From NCBI GenBank assembly GCA_964035795.1, contig OZ038322.1:9623868-9687867 (forward strand): a DNA stretch of 64,000 nucleotides, read 5' to 3'. The notes beneath the pieces were generated by a model. That model worked only from the letters and a program-made list of their open reading frames with translations. It searched no databases and had not been told where the DNA came from. Source of the stretch: Pterobdella sp. o SKG-2022. Taxonomy: Eukaryota > Annelida > Clitellata > Hirudinida > Piscicolidae. The position numbers were made by a program, and so were the translations under genes. Each line of letters begins with the position of its first letter. The first letter of the stretch is position 1. Below are positions 24,064-37,000 of the stretch, one piece after another.

Positions 24064-24443
24064 ACAACTGCTACTAAAATACCATTACTCCGGTTCACCG
24101 TTAACATGATTTTAATAGCATACGCTGGTGCTTTTATAGGGATATTTAAACGTATAAATCAACGTTATGACCACCAAAAAATATATTGTAATAAATAACA
24201 ATAAAACTCCAAGTTTTTGAATTTATATTTTAGTTAACTGTTTTTATGCTTAAATTATACAAAAAATGTGCTTAAAAAAACAACATTAACAGTTTAATTT
24301 TTATAAAAATGATAAAAATTCAACAATATATTAATTAATCATAATATTATTAAAAAATAATAATATTTTCTTTGCTATTAATAATTAAAAAATTCTACCA
24401 AAAAATTAATTTCTATAAATAATAAAAATAAAATAATTTGGGT

Positions 24444-27400
24444 TTATTCTTTGGGTTCTTCTATGAAGGGTATGCTCTCAACCTCGAACAGGGGAAGAAT
24501 CTTCAGCAAGTTGAACCTGCAATTCAAAACAGCTCCACTTAAAATATCTATCATACTAGTTAATGACTGAAATATGGAGTTTTAAATGTTATCACACAGA
24601 CCTTTTGAAGTATATCCATACTATGTTATTAAGCAGGTCTATGATTGATATAATCAGCACAAACACAGCTATAGACAGGCCTGTGTTAGCAGCTATTTTT
24701 CTAATCGCTTCTACGTAGGGTAAAGTTTGTATACTCAAGAAATTCTTTTTCTCCTCCATATCAGTTCTGTTAGAAAAGTACATTATAAATTTATTATCAT
24801 TCCTTTTACATCAATTATACCATTAGCTATTGATGTCGTTTTAAACTTTTAGAGCTTATTTATTAAACACGACAAAATTTGACTTTTTTTATTTTGACGA
24901 AGCTTTTTGATATAAAAAAAACAATTCAAATTTTGTCGTGTTTTCATGATTCACAATTTTTTTTTTCAGTTTTCTCATTTTACATCAAATTATTAATGAT
25001 CGATATATGCAAATTAACCAAACCGTTTGAAGTGGATGTAAGGCATGGGCACCACACGAGGCAGTGGACATCCTTCAAACTTGAGCTTCTCGGTCTGCAC
25101 TTCACTGCACTCACACTCTTCATCAGGGTCCAACAAACGCTTCCACATGCAGTGTTCCGAGTCCCTCACTGCTGCACTGCTGGCAAGAACTTCTTCATAC
25201 ATGTCGAGTAATAGCTGGTAACTGAAGGATTGTTTGAATGGAGTTGCGCCCTGTGGAACTTATCAACTATGAAACTGATATCTTTATTTGGGTAGACCTT
25301 ATTGTCGAATTATTTTTTGCACTATTTAGTTCATTTCATAAATTAAAAAATTGCTATAGAATTAATAGGAAAGTTTATTCTGAAACTATTTTATGAAAAA
25401 GAGTTGGAGAGATTTATGTTTGAAAATTTTCATTGAAAAACTCTTTACGTTTACTTAATATAAAAATAGAATGTAAGATTAGTATCCTAAAACTAGTTCT
25501 GTGTAGTTAAGCGTGTCGTTTTAGCTAAAAAGTATGACTAATCCATGACAAAACAAAAACTTATAACGATTCTTTATATAACAGAAATTAAACCAAGTTT
25601 TATATATGGTAATAAACTCATGTATTTTTTTGATAATGTATTCACTAAAAGTATTTTCAAACACATGTATTAGAAAAATCTCACCGCTTGTATCTGGTGT
25701 TGATGAGTTGTTCGTGCAAGGGAAGTTCAAAGGAGTTGATCTTGTGTGCGTTCAACTTCACCGTTGTTGCAGCCAGAGAATAACTTGCTTCCAGGGGTCC
25801 CAACTTTGCAGTTTACAAAAATTGTTTTTTTTAATTAGCATTTATAGACTTTAATACAAAGCCATTAATTTATATATCACATTTTTTCATTGAAAACTAT
25901 AGTTTTTTCAAAAACCATAAGTTGAAATTATACATGAAAAAAAAACAAACCAAAATTAAACATTGTTTTTGCCAAAAAGACTTACCATAGCGTCAAAGTA
26001 TCCGATCTTCGAGAGACTCTTGGGAGAGATGAGTTGGTGGGAGGCAGCCATTGAGATGTACAAGACACAACCTGCTGTCATAGAAGCCACCAGCTTCGGA
26101 ATGAAATCCGTGCTCATTATCTGAAAATAATGATGAAAACACCATTTAAACTTGAATAGTTGTTAACACTTGTGGAAATTACAATGCTTTTAATGGTTTT
26201 TAAGACCTATTTTAAAATTTTATTTTTATACTGATACTTAACTTAAAAAAGTATTTCTTCAAATACGATATTTTATAACAAAAATTATTTTATAAATGCT
26301 TCACTTTGAAGTTGATATCCCTCAAGCGGTAAAAGCAAGTGAGCAGCTTGGACTGTTTAGAGAGGGTGTCATCAGAAGAATCTCCTTGCTGGTAGTTCAC
26401 ACCATCTTCCTTTTCTGCACTTGCAATTACGGATCAATTTTTTGGTCTAATCAGATTTTAATTTATTGCAAAATCATTATTCAAACACTAAGTTATGAAA
26501 GAGTTTTTTTCTAAAGTTAAAATCTTTACAATTTTTGTCAAATAATGGCATCAAAAAAAGAAATGACCATTCTTTTGGAAGATGTTACATGAGATATAGA
26601 TAGGACATCCATAGACAATCTGTCTCACTGTCACTATCGTTCCTGCCATTCGATGTACAAACCAAACCAAATCAATGACGAGAAGAATTATCTGAAAAGT
26701 AGAAAAGGAAAAATAATTTGAGCTTAAGTTATCTTCTTTTTTCGTAGTATCTTTTTGATTTTCTTCTTCTGGTTTCTTGTCAAACTGGTAGTACCATTGG
26801 TTTTGCGGCAGAACCACATCACTGGTTTTTGGAAGTTTCAAAGGTTTGTAAACTGGGCTCAAAGTTTCTGTGTTGATAAACTCAGTCAAATTCGGAAGTG
26901 GAAAATCTTTAAGAGACATATCTGTAGGTAGGTGAAAATTTTTATTTTCATAATAGATACAATACAAGTTATTTTATTATTTATTAAGAAAGATTTTTTA
27001 CCAGCCACAAGTCTGTCTACTTCTTGCTTGATACCAGCCCATTGAAGAAAAGGCTTTGTTTCTAATCCAGCTTTACTTCGTTTGGCTTTAACAGCTTCGT
27101 AAATAATTCTGGGCCCATCCATCCATTTGCTACTTTCAATAGCACTCGACGTTTGAACGATGCTTCTCTTGAGCTTCTCAAGTGCTTTATTAGCGTACTG
27201 AGAAAATTCTTTTCTGTTTGACAATATTGAAATGATAGTTCAATGAAATGAATATAGATCTAAGAAGCCTTAATTTAAATAAAGTTTCAATTTGCACACT
27301 TGAACTTTGTGATGACTTTGGTGAGGTCAGCGACGACTTTTTTGGTGTATAACATGGCCAGGTCTTGAATGGCAGTGTGGTTTGGCCCTACAACTTTCAT

Positions 27401-30400
27401 TGATTCCTTTATCTATAAAGTTTATAATCATGTAATAAGTATTCTGAAATAATTGAAACATTTCAAATAACAATGGTCAAAACTCAAATCTACTTGTTCC
27501 AGTTGTTCTTGCAGGTCTGTTAATTTTTCTAAGCACGACGTTTTTGTTTGGTTAGCGATTGCATTCTGTCTAGCCACTTCTTCCTTGACGTATTCTTGCA
27601 TAAGTCTTATATCTTGCTTTTGTATGTCGTTTGCTGTGATTACCAGTTGCTTGTAGTTGCTCAATGTGATCATCGAGTCTCTAGCGGGGCATGTTGTTAA
27701 TATAATATATTATAATACAATATTAACATAGGTATTATTCCGAGAAAAATTCAGTTTTAATTAAAAATTTTAGTAAGTAATACAATCAAATAAAAATTAT
27801 TTTTAATTATTTCGTTTGTTTTGGAAGACTTCAACAGTATATCTCTCAACTAACTGGTTATAGTGCTTGATGACGATGACCAAGAAGCTGAACGTAACTA
27901 AGACCGAGTACAGGGTTTTGAAACTGACATAGAAAACAATGAAGCAATAATGGCTTCCTTTCAATTTATCTCCTTCGTTCAACTTTTCCTCATTCAAATC
28001 TTCTGCAAACGAAAAGTAAAATAGCCCCGTGGTTATATGAATATCCTAATCGTATATATGCCTTTATGTAGTCTTCCGAAATATATTTTAAGCAAGGGAA
28101 GTCTTAGTATAAGAAAGTAGAAAGTTTTCAAGTATACATAAGCTTAAATTGAATTCACTGACCAGATTCTGTGATAATACCGACTAGAAGAATGAGGGTC
28201 AGACTCGCAGCCAAAACACACAACACCAAAACTGGTGAGCTCATCAAAGAAATCTCATCCAGTTTAAAGTTCTCTATCCTTAGTTTCTCTTCTGAGAAAT
28301 TATATTTTTTTGAGATTTGGTTTTTAGAATACTCAATATTGAATAAAAATATTTAACGAAAATAATTTGTGAGTCTATTACAAAATTCTAACCTTGAGAT
28401 TGGTTAGCCAAAAAGAAATCTTCAAAAAAATTAATATATTAAAAAACCTTTAATTCAATAAAACTAACAAATTATCAAATCAACACAAAACACCAACCTG
28501 ATGCGTGCTGCATTGGTTTATAGTATGGCCTATAAACAGTCATCTTTATAGTCCTATGGGCGTCCTTAATATTCACCATATAAGTTTTGTTATAAAAGTC
28601 AGGAGTATCAACAGGAATAGCAAATGAGAGAGAAAAGGTAGGAGGGCAGGAGATGCCCACATCCAGGTCAAACATACGTGAGTGAGGGTGGGCTGAGTCT
28701 CTGACGTCAATGCTGAAGGACCCTGTGTGGTTTCAATCGTCCTTTTGTTTCTTTTGTTAGCTTATTATATGACTTTATTGTTAGATTCTTATGATGCTAT
28801 TTCAAATAGAAGTGTAGATTCAATCCATCGGATGTTGTTTTAAAGACATTTTTGTGTTACATAGGATGAAGTTATAGTTTTTGTTGGTGAAACATTTCTA
28901 GTTCAATATTTTGTCTATCATTATTTTTTTATTATCATTTTATTTAACGTTCAAATTAAAGAATTTTTTTTGCATTATATGTGTTCTCATAAGTTTTTTG
29001 TTTTAGTTTTAATTTGATTGTATATGCATTACATTTGCATCATACAGCTTCTTGAACTGATTCTAACCCGTATACAAATTAATATAAATTTGTATCAATG
29101 TTTTATAACTATTTCATTATATTTTTATGCATTAATTTTTGATGTCACTCATTGTTAATATATTCAATTAAATACATAATAGTTATAATAACGGCTGTAG
29201 AACCGGGGCAAGAAGTAGTTTCGCCTTCAACCACCAGCTCCCAAAACCTTTCCATCCTCAACAAGTTTGCTTTCAATGTATCATCGTCCTATGGTTTTAA
29301 CAATTTATGTGTTTAGATGAAAATTTATTTAAATTTATCGTTTTGAGTTTAAATTCTTGAGAACTGTTTGTTATTGTTTAGAACGATGGGCACCTTGACA
29401 GTTGTAGTCCCAAAAGCTGTGGCGAGAATTGATGCTTCGGCAGGAATCTAAGGAGTTTTAATTATTCTTTGAATTTTTTCTTTTATGATTCTATTGTTTG
29501 TATTATGATATTTTTTATGAATATTAATTATATAACAAAAATTCTATGTAAGTTTAAGCTTGATTTCAATTATCAGTTGCAATTTTCAGATTTTGAAATT
29601 AGAATAACAAAATAAAACAATATGATAATAAATAAACTAAAATGAAAAAAGTAATAATGAATGGAGATTTACTGTGAACTTGATGAACGGAACGTTTTGT
29701 TGTGTTTTGTTCACCAAAACCCATCTGTAACCAGAAAGTCTTTTGACGTAGATGTTAGGAGTTTCTATGAAGGAGTTCTCGGTGCTTTTAACCAGTTTAG
29801 ATAAAACATCCGAATCACAATTCTCCTTTTCTGTTATTTTTGTTTTTTTAAGTTCATATTTAAGAATTTTAATTTTAAAAATTGATTATTTCGAAACTTT
29901 GTAATTTTTTCAATTCACTTATAATTATAAGAAGCCAAGAGAGTTTCAATACTCACTCCATAGCATAGTATTGACTGCAAAGGGTTGCTCAGGCTTGACA
30001 AGTATGCTTCTGACTCTCGTCATGCCAAGATCCATCAAGCTCTCACCACGGGCTTCGTAAAACCCCACCGTGGATCTCATTGGGACTATGGAACCTGGTG
30101 AGATTTGAGATAATTAATAAATAACCGACTTTTGAAGCATTTTTCATGAGTTTTTGAATAAATAATAATCTGCTAATATTGTTAAACCTTGTAATATGTT
30201 TGGCTGTTTATCCATGAAGCTGCCGAAACTAACTTTCAAAAACTCGTGACTGTGTAGAGATAGAGTGAGAGCGATTAGTTTTGAATTTGTTCTATTGTAT
30301 TCAGATAAGATAAACTCACTAGTCTTCTTGTTCAAAAGGGTGCTTGTGACTTTCATTGAACAACCTTTTTGCTTGAAATACCTTAAAATATTTACCACCT

Positions 30401-33400
30401 TTTTGATTCAGTTTTCAACAAATATTTTCAAATGGAAAATTTTTGTTGAAGCTCAAAAATCAAAAATAAATTATTCTAAAAAAAACTAATCGTTGAAAAA
30501 CTTTTATCAAAATGTTTTTCACTCACCTTGTTGCTCACTTTAGTGTTTCCCTTGATGATGGTCACTTCAAGGTGGTAAATCACATAATCAGGGACCGGTT
30601 CAATGTGGCAAGAATATACTTGAAAGTCTGATGAGAATATCGGTTGCAATGTAACTTCGGCTAGGTTTCCTGTAATACACCTGCATAAGCCAACAATGAA
30701 TAAAAACGTTTTAAAAAAATTTCTAGGCTTCAAAAATAGAGTTTATAGATATCACTTGGGTTTTTGAGATTACCTTATTTGAGGGCAAGAGTTGTCATAA
30801 TAAACATCACATGGTTCCGAACACTCCCTCTTGTTGCAGCAGCTGTAGCAGTATTGGAGGCGAGGAGACTCGCCATTATCTGCATCTTCGGCAGTAACAT
30901 TACACGAATGACTCCCACGATGGGCAACCATCTTTTTGGCGCAGTTTCGCAAGCAATCATCGCAACTAGTTCGTCTATTCGCACATCTAAGCGAGGTTGT
31001 TTGAAAGATGCTGATAGGATTTTATTCTTAAAAATTATTCAAGCATTTAGACGTATTTTTGTTTATTGAAACTTTTATAAAATCTATGAAACTAGATCCT
31101 AAATCATTAACAAACGTGATGTTGGTATCCAGAAAGGTGGTCGACATGTCATCGAACTTATAACTGACATCAAAAAAATCAGTCATTCTAGAGGCCTTCA
31201 CACACACAGTAGAAGATTTCTTCTTGTTTAACTGAGGCATTCTGCCACTCATCATGTACGTCTTGCAAGGGGCGTTTGGGTCAGCGAAAAAACCACTATC
31301 TCCTCTACATACATCCAGATCATCCAAAGCATCTGGAATGGAATACAAAAGTGAAGACCTTTTTTTCTTTTTCTTTTTTTTTTCTTTTTCATAATCACAT
31401 GTGTGATGGGCCGCTTTTGTAGTTATTCCCTGAAAATTGGTACATTTCACAGTAATTTTTTAAATATATATAACCCCAAAATATACTAATAAATTATGAC
31501 AAAGTTGAATTTGTCAAAAATTTCAGTTGAATAAAAAAATTATCAAAATATTGCCATTTTTTGTGAAGCTTTTTTTTTAAAACCCAAAAACGATTTCATA
31601 CTAAAAAACATTATACATTGTTTCAAGAATATATCTCACTTCATGCATCTTCAATGTCAAGTTGTATTTTTCAGGAATCGGGTAAGGGCAGTATTCAGTC
31701 AACAACTTACTTCTGAGGTCACTATTATCATTAGAAAATTGATGGTCTACAGCCTGGTAGAGAGGAGCCAAATTGACTTCTTTTAATTTTATTTGGACCC
31801 CGTATCCCGTAGCTGTGGTCATAACGAAACATTAATTAAGAACTACTTTCCAATGAATGTTAAAATAAAACTCGTTAAAAAAAATTAATTTCTGACTCAC
31901 GTCTACTAAGAAAAACTCTCTTGTCTACTTCAATGCCTTCATACTGCAGTCTATAAGACGAAACAGTGTTCACTTCCTTGCGGTTCTCGATCAGCATGTT
32001 GTTTGAGGTTTGTGGCACAGGCAGTGAGCGTATTTCTGCAAATTCAATAAAGCTTTATGAACAAAGTCTGAATGAGGGGTTAGATAAATCAATTCTCAAT
32101 GGGCTCGTTCACCTTTGCAGAGTCTGTCTTGATATCCCACACAGGGCCTCAACTCATAATCCATGTAACTACACTCAGTTCGACATTCTGGTCATTAAGA
32201 AGTTAGTTTGTATTAATGCTAAAAGGTGTTTTTTTAATAAAAATAATTGGTTTTTAGAGCTTATATAAATCGTAAGCTTAATAAGAAATGATAAAGTAAA
32301 TTCAGGTTACGAAAAGCTCGTGCGTTATAAATTTAATTTTAAATAGAGTCTCTATTTATATGAAATTATTTTATTTTTAAAACGATGAAACGAGGTTTAT
32401 AAAGCTAACGTGTGCATTTGATATCACTGTTTCGAGTACAATTCCTCGATATGTAAAAGCCATCTTCACAACTTTCCGAACATTCTGTAAATTAATCCTA
32501 TTTAATTTTTATTCATTTTTTTAGTTTAAACACATCGTTTTACTTTGGCATGTTTGCTTTGTGAATTTGTGGCTGTTACAAGATTGTGTTTCATAAAAAC
32601 TCTCCGGACATGGTTGGTCACAGGCTTTTAAATATATGGGTTAAAATGTTTGAAGGAAAACTTTTACTTTTAATATTTGGAACATAACTCTCAAGTTTAG
32701 GTAGTACTAATGATCATAGAGGTTGTTGAAACTAGCAGAAAAAATAGTACTAAGGCTTGTTGAAAATAGCAGACAAAATCATTCACCACATCATTTAAGT
32801 TTCAAATTTATTATCTAGAACTGTTGTTTATATTTATACAAAACTATATAAAACTCAATCTCCTCTTGAATTGAACTCACATTGACAATGGAAACCATCA
32901 CCATGGTAGCCGGGAAGGCATTCGCAAGAGAAGTTACCCTGCAAAAATGGTTTTCTGTTAGCAAAGCATATGCTCTTTTGGATGTTGAAGCCGAAACGTA
33001 TCGTGTACTTGGTTAGGTACCTTTTCATTGATGCATCTTGCATGCGGGGAACAAGGTTGGTCCAAGAGTTGACATTCATCAACATCTGTGTGGGTTTGTG
33101 TGTGTGTTTGGAGTGCCCATATTTAAACAATTTTCCATTGAAACGCATTAAGTAATTATGTTCTTCAAAAAAAACTTTCTAACTTGGAACTTTTTAAACA
33201 TGAAAACGATTGAGTTTGGACTAATTATGTTCTTCAAACCCACAACGTTTCTGGTTTAAAAAGTTTCAAGTTAGAAAGTTTTTTTTGCAAAAAAACGTAA
33301 GCTTAGGATTTGATCATCTTTCTCAAAAATTTTTTAAATAAACCAGATTTAAGCGCTCAATCACTTACCGCGGCACTCTTCATTTTCAGTCAGTTGGTAG

Positions 33401-33829
33401 CCCCTTCTACAGACGCATTTCCCTGTTGACTGATCACATGCCTGCTCACAAATTTTTTCTTTACATGCACCTTCATAATCACTCGATGCTTCCGATGCTT
33501 CTATGTCTTTAAATATTCATAGGTTTAAGTTTATGAAGCCTTCATTATTTTTGACTAAAAACATGTTATCAAAAGAAGTTATGAAAATTTAGCGTGTGAA
33601 AACTATGTAAATATAGTTAAAAGTTCTCACCATAAACATTAATTCTCATAGTTTTAGAATCCAGCAAGTTCACAACAGATACATGACTGTCTTTATTCAC
33701 ATAGAGATCGGCTGTTTTGATAGGAAGAGAAGGTGGTATATGGAAAGTAAGGTAAACTTCCGAGTGAGAAAGAGAGTGGGGAAAGGATTGGCTGCACACA
33801 GTCATCAGTAGCCCCATCGTTATAAGCAT
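24444..33829 (-). CDS. Large EGF/TNFR-repeat membrane protein of unrecognised family
   Basis: I assembled 31 in-phase GT-AG exons encoding 1505 residues. Exon 3' ends are 33631, 33369, 33021, 32881, 32544, 32410, 32113, 31901, 31640, 31053, 30774, 30527, 30188, 29957, 29673, 29394, 29204, 28498, 28393, 28163, 27855, 27494, 27300, 27002, 26629, 26305, 25986, 25685, 25024, 24602 and the stop at 24444. Order from the N-terminus: signal peptide (MLITMGLLMTVCSQS), an EGF-like domain (about 80-112), a calcium-binding EGF (DVDECQLLDQPC...), three TNFR-like cysteine repeats (about 155-230), a lysine run ending in Arg, a second cysteine cluster (about 460-530), a beta-rich ectodomain with NFS/NRT-type sequons, a membrane segment (about 900-923, SPVLVLCVLAASLTLILLVG), a second (about 940-965), a coiled-coil stretch (about 973-1140), and three more hydrophobic segments (about 1215, 1290 and 1455). 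It ends SIPFIEEPKE. I do not recognise the family. Least certain junctions are 31053, 26409/26629 and 25685/25221. Confidence 0.75.
24865..24943. repeat. Inverted repeat in an intron (hairpin)
   Basis: The 18-base arm AAACACGACAAAATTTGA at 24865-24882 is matched exactly in inverted orientation at 24926-24943. T-rich and A-rich flanks of the loop could extend the pairing. It lies between the exons ending at 25024 and starting at 24766. Confidence 0.8.
32113..32624 (-). repeat. Three tandem TNFR-like repeat exons
   Basis: Exons 32544-32624, 32410-32484 and 32113-32187 are 81, 75 and 75 bases. Each starts and ends in phase 1 and encodes one cysteine repeat: CDQPCPESFYETQSC..., CSESCEDGFYISRNC... 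and CRTECSYMDYELRPC.... The middle copy has the classical TNFR wording C-T-x3-D-x2-C. The symmetric phase lets units be duplicated or skipped without a frame change. Confidence 0.8.
33167..33286. repeat. Long inverted repeat in an intron (hairpin)
   Basis: A 33-base arm at 33167-33199 is repeated in inverted orientation at 33254-33286 with one mismatch, around a loop of about 54 bases. A short direct repeat (AATTATGTTCTTCAAA) also occurs at about 33154 and 33224. It lies in the intron between the two EGF exons. Confidence 0.85.
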
Positions 33830-34001
33830 GCTTGTGTTCAGACTTTAAATAATCATGCATTTAAGTTTTATCTATCTATTTGAAAAAGATTTTCGCATCG
33901 AAAAGTTTAATTTCTGCTTACAGTTCAAAACGCTGACTGCTCATTTGAAAAAGCCAAAGATTTCTGTTACGTTTAATAGTGATATGGATTATAAATTCAA
34001 C

Positions 34002-37000
34002 TCACAGTTTAGTGGAAGAGGTAGAAGTTTGACTGCTAAAGCGCACAGTGGGTTTGCTTTCTTTTTTAAGGAAAGGTAAAGTATTGGATGAATCTTTTGC
34101 AGCAGGGTTCGAGATGATGGGCTTTATTCCAAAATGAGAATTGCTAAAATAGAAAACATATTTTTATTCACTGAAGCATTCAATTCAACTCCCAAGTAAT
34201 ATAAGTAACATTTGATAATTCAAGTTATAGCTATGAAAATGCTTAGTCGATTGAAAACCATTATTTATATCAGTTCAAATAAATGTCGAAATTAAATTTT
34301 TCTTTCAAAAATCGTAGTTAAAACTACAACCCACCTTGAAGAAAGCATCCTTCTGACATTGTCCGACTCAGCAGCGATCACCGTCACCACACTGCCACTG
34401 CTGTCACTGCCTGTGCTAGTGGTTTTGTTAGATACAGTGCTTCCTAAAGTACCATATGCCTCATCAGTCATTCTTCCACTGTCTGAACTCTTATCAGTGC
34501 CACTGGAGAGAGGAGAGAAGTGGAAAGGACCATCGAGGTGGGTAGGACGGTTGCAAGAGACAAACACTTGGTTCTTTGGTGACTGCTTGGATTTCTTTAT
34601 TGTGACATCTTTAGACTTGGAAACTGTGATTGAAAGTCATTTTAATGCCAACATAGCTTATTTCAAAAAGATGTTTTCACAAAATTTTGAATCATCGTTT
34701 TTTGGTTGTTTTTTGAAAGTTCATTGTGAAATAGTGCGTTAGCGTGTTTTTTTACTTGGAAAATCGGAAAAATAAAAATACCGAAAACTTTCAGTATGTA
34801 AAAAGTTCCAAAAACAGAAATATTCAAAATGAAATCATAAAATTGGCATGTTTCGAACTAATTTTTAAATATTTTTCATGTTTTTTTTCAAAAAAAAATC
34901 AGTCTCTTACTGTTGCGTAATTGAGTGGTTTTACAAAGTGCTATTAAAGAAATTAAAAACTAAAAAAATTAATGGCAACACTAAAAGTTCTTGAAAAATT
35001 TACGTAGTTTTTGAGACCAGTTATGGGCTCAATTAGGGTACGTCAATGCCTATGATGATATACTAGATAATGTGTAGGCTTTGTAAAGCTTATAATAAAA
35101 ATTGGCGTTGTTTTTCTTATTCTTAACTTCGAAATTATGATATTATTTCTAAAAATGTATCAAAGCAATCAAGCAGTGTTTTTGTCCATGGTTGACGTAG
35201 TGAGGTCAAATGCAGATTGACTCAACGGTCCATGAAATTAACAACTAATTACGAATATAGGCTAACTCTTATGTCAGCATCTTTGAGAAAAATGTTTTCA
35301 GAGCATTAATCGAATGAAAATTTTCCACTAACAGATATTTTTAAAATTAATAAATGGTTTTACCAGGTGTTTTTTTGATGGAGCATGCATCATTTTGGTC
35401 AAAGGTTGAGGGGATTTGAGAAGGGTAGGGTAAGCTGATATATTGCGATCGAATTTCTACTTCCTCTCTCGACGTGCACAAAACGTCTGGTATGCCTTCC
35501 TTCGGCAAGATGTTTGCATCACCCCCAGCTTCAAATCTTAATATATTTCTTTCAACTTTTGAGTTTCATGCCGACATAAAAAATTTTTTAAAATGAAATG
35601 TTTTTTTAATATTTCAAAGTTTCAATTCGATCAATAATTTTTAAAAAATTAATTTTTTCACTTTCTATCTCCTGGTGCAATCTGAACATACTGCCCTCCT
35701 TTCTTTTTTCCCAGAGAAAAGCTTGTGAGGTATTGATCATGAACAACTTTGAGTTGGTCGTACCCCGGTAAGGAGTTCAAAGTTTCAGCATTGTAGGAAT
35801 CTATAAAATTAAAAGATATTATTTTAAAAGTTAAATTTAATTTCAAAATTTTCAAAAAAAATTCATTAAATTTTTTATTCAGTCATTTCGTAATTTGATT
35901 AAGTTTTTGGCAGGTTCAGCTTTTATGTCCAATGTTATGTTTAATATCCTTCGTAAAAGTCTTCTTTCGAAAAAAAATAGATTTAAAATGTCTCTCAAGT
36001 GCTGCATTTCTTAATAAATATAACAAATGACGATCTTCACTGCATCGAGTTGCTTATACCACACACAAGACCACGACTAACTGTTGAAAGCTTCCATTTC
36101 TAGGAAGTCCTTGTTGCACGGAGGTCTGGGAGGTGCAGGAGTTTTCTTAGGCAGGTGGGTCTCAGAGACTCCCTGGTGCACATCATCCTCGCTTGACATG
36201 CACGACTCATCCGTCTGCATTTGTTGCAAGTTCCCCTTTTTGCTCTTCGCTGATGCAGCCTGATGGAGTATAGTTACATTTAAGAGGTTGTTTTGATTTT
36301 TTTTACAGATAATCATACCAAGCTTGACTGAGCAGAAGACATTTCTAATAAAGGAGCTTGAGAGGAATCTGAGAAGTGGTTTCGAAAACGTATACTTTTT
36401 TATCGTTTACTTAATAATAAAAAACAAAGCTACAAAATAATTCCGATCAAACCTTGTATAATAATTTGAGCTTCATCTTCTTTTAGCCCATACCGTTTCA
36501 ACCAACTCACGTATGCTAGTGAAATGCCAAAAGAAACAAGTGTCACACAAAAAACAATCAGTCCCACATGTTTCATGTAGTCTTGCGGTTCCTCTAGTCG
36601 CTCTTTTTGCTGTTAATATATTAAATAGATTTCTAAATTTGTTATTTTCAATACATTAGCATATGTTTTCAATCGAAATTAAAATTTCCTGAACTTGTGA
36701 TTTTGAATTTGTTTCGCGTAGGTTTTTTATTGAAGTTAAATGTTTTTTTTGCTTTTTTTCACTAACCACGTTGAGAGTCACAATATCAAAATCATCATTT
36801 AGCGAATAATTGATAGCATGCAGTTCGTTGATGTCAGAAGCTGATACGTTGAACTCCACTTGAAAACGGTCGGAAGGTTTGAAAATAACAGAGCCCTTAT
36901 AAATTAATGTAAATATTAGTTTCAAACAAAATAAATTTTTTAATCTAAGTGTTTTTTAAACATTATTTTTTTGATAAAATTTGTAATTCCAACTTCCAAG

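Noticed and set aside
24444..27680. DC-STAMP-type protein for the C-terminal half
   Set aside because: Several membrane segments fit loosely, but I see no clear DC-STAMP motif or RING-like cysteine tail; a profile search is needed before using the name.
24444..33829. Identity as HAP2/GCS1 gamete fusogen
   Set aside because: The layout of ectodomain, stem and membrane segment suggested it, but I could not find the HAP2 signature cysteine block, and the EGF/TNFR repeats and coiled-coil multi-pass half do not belong to that family.
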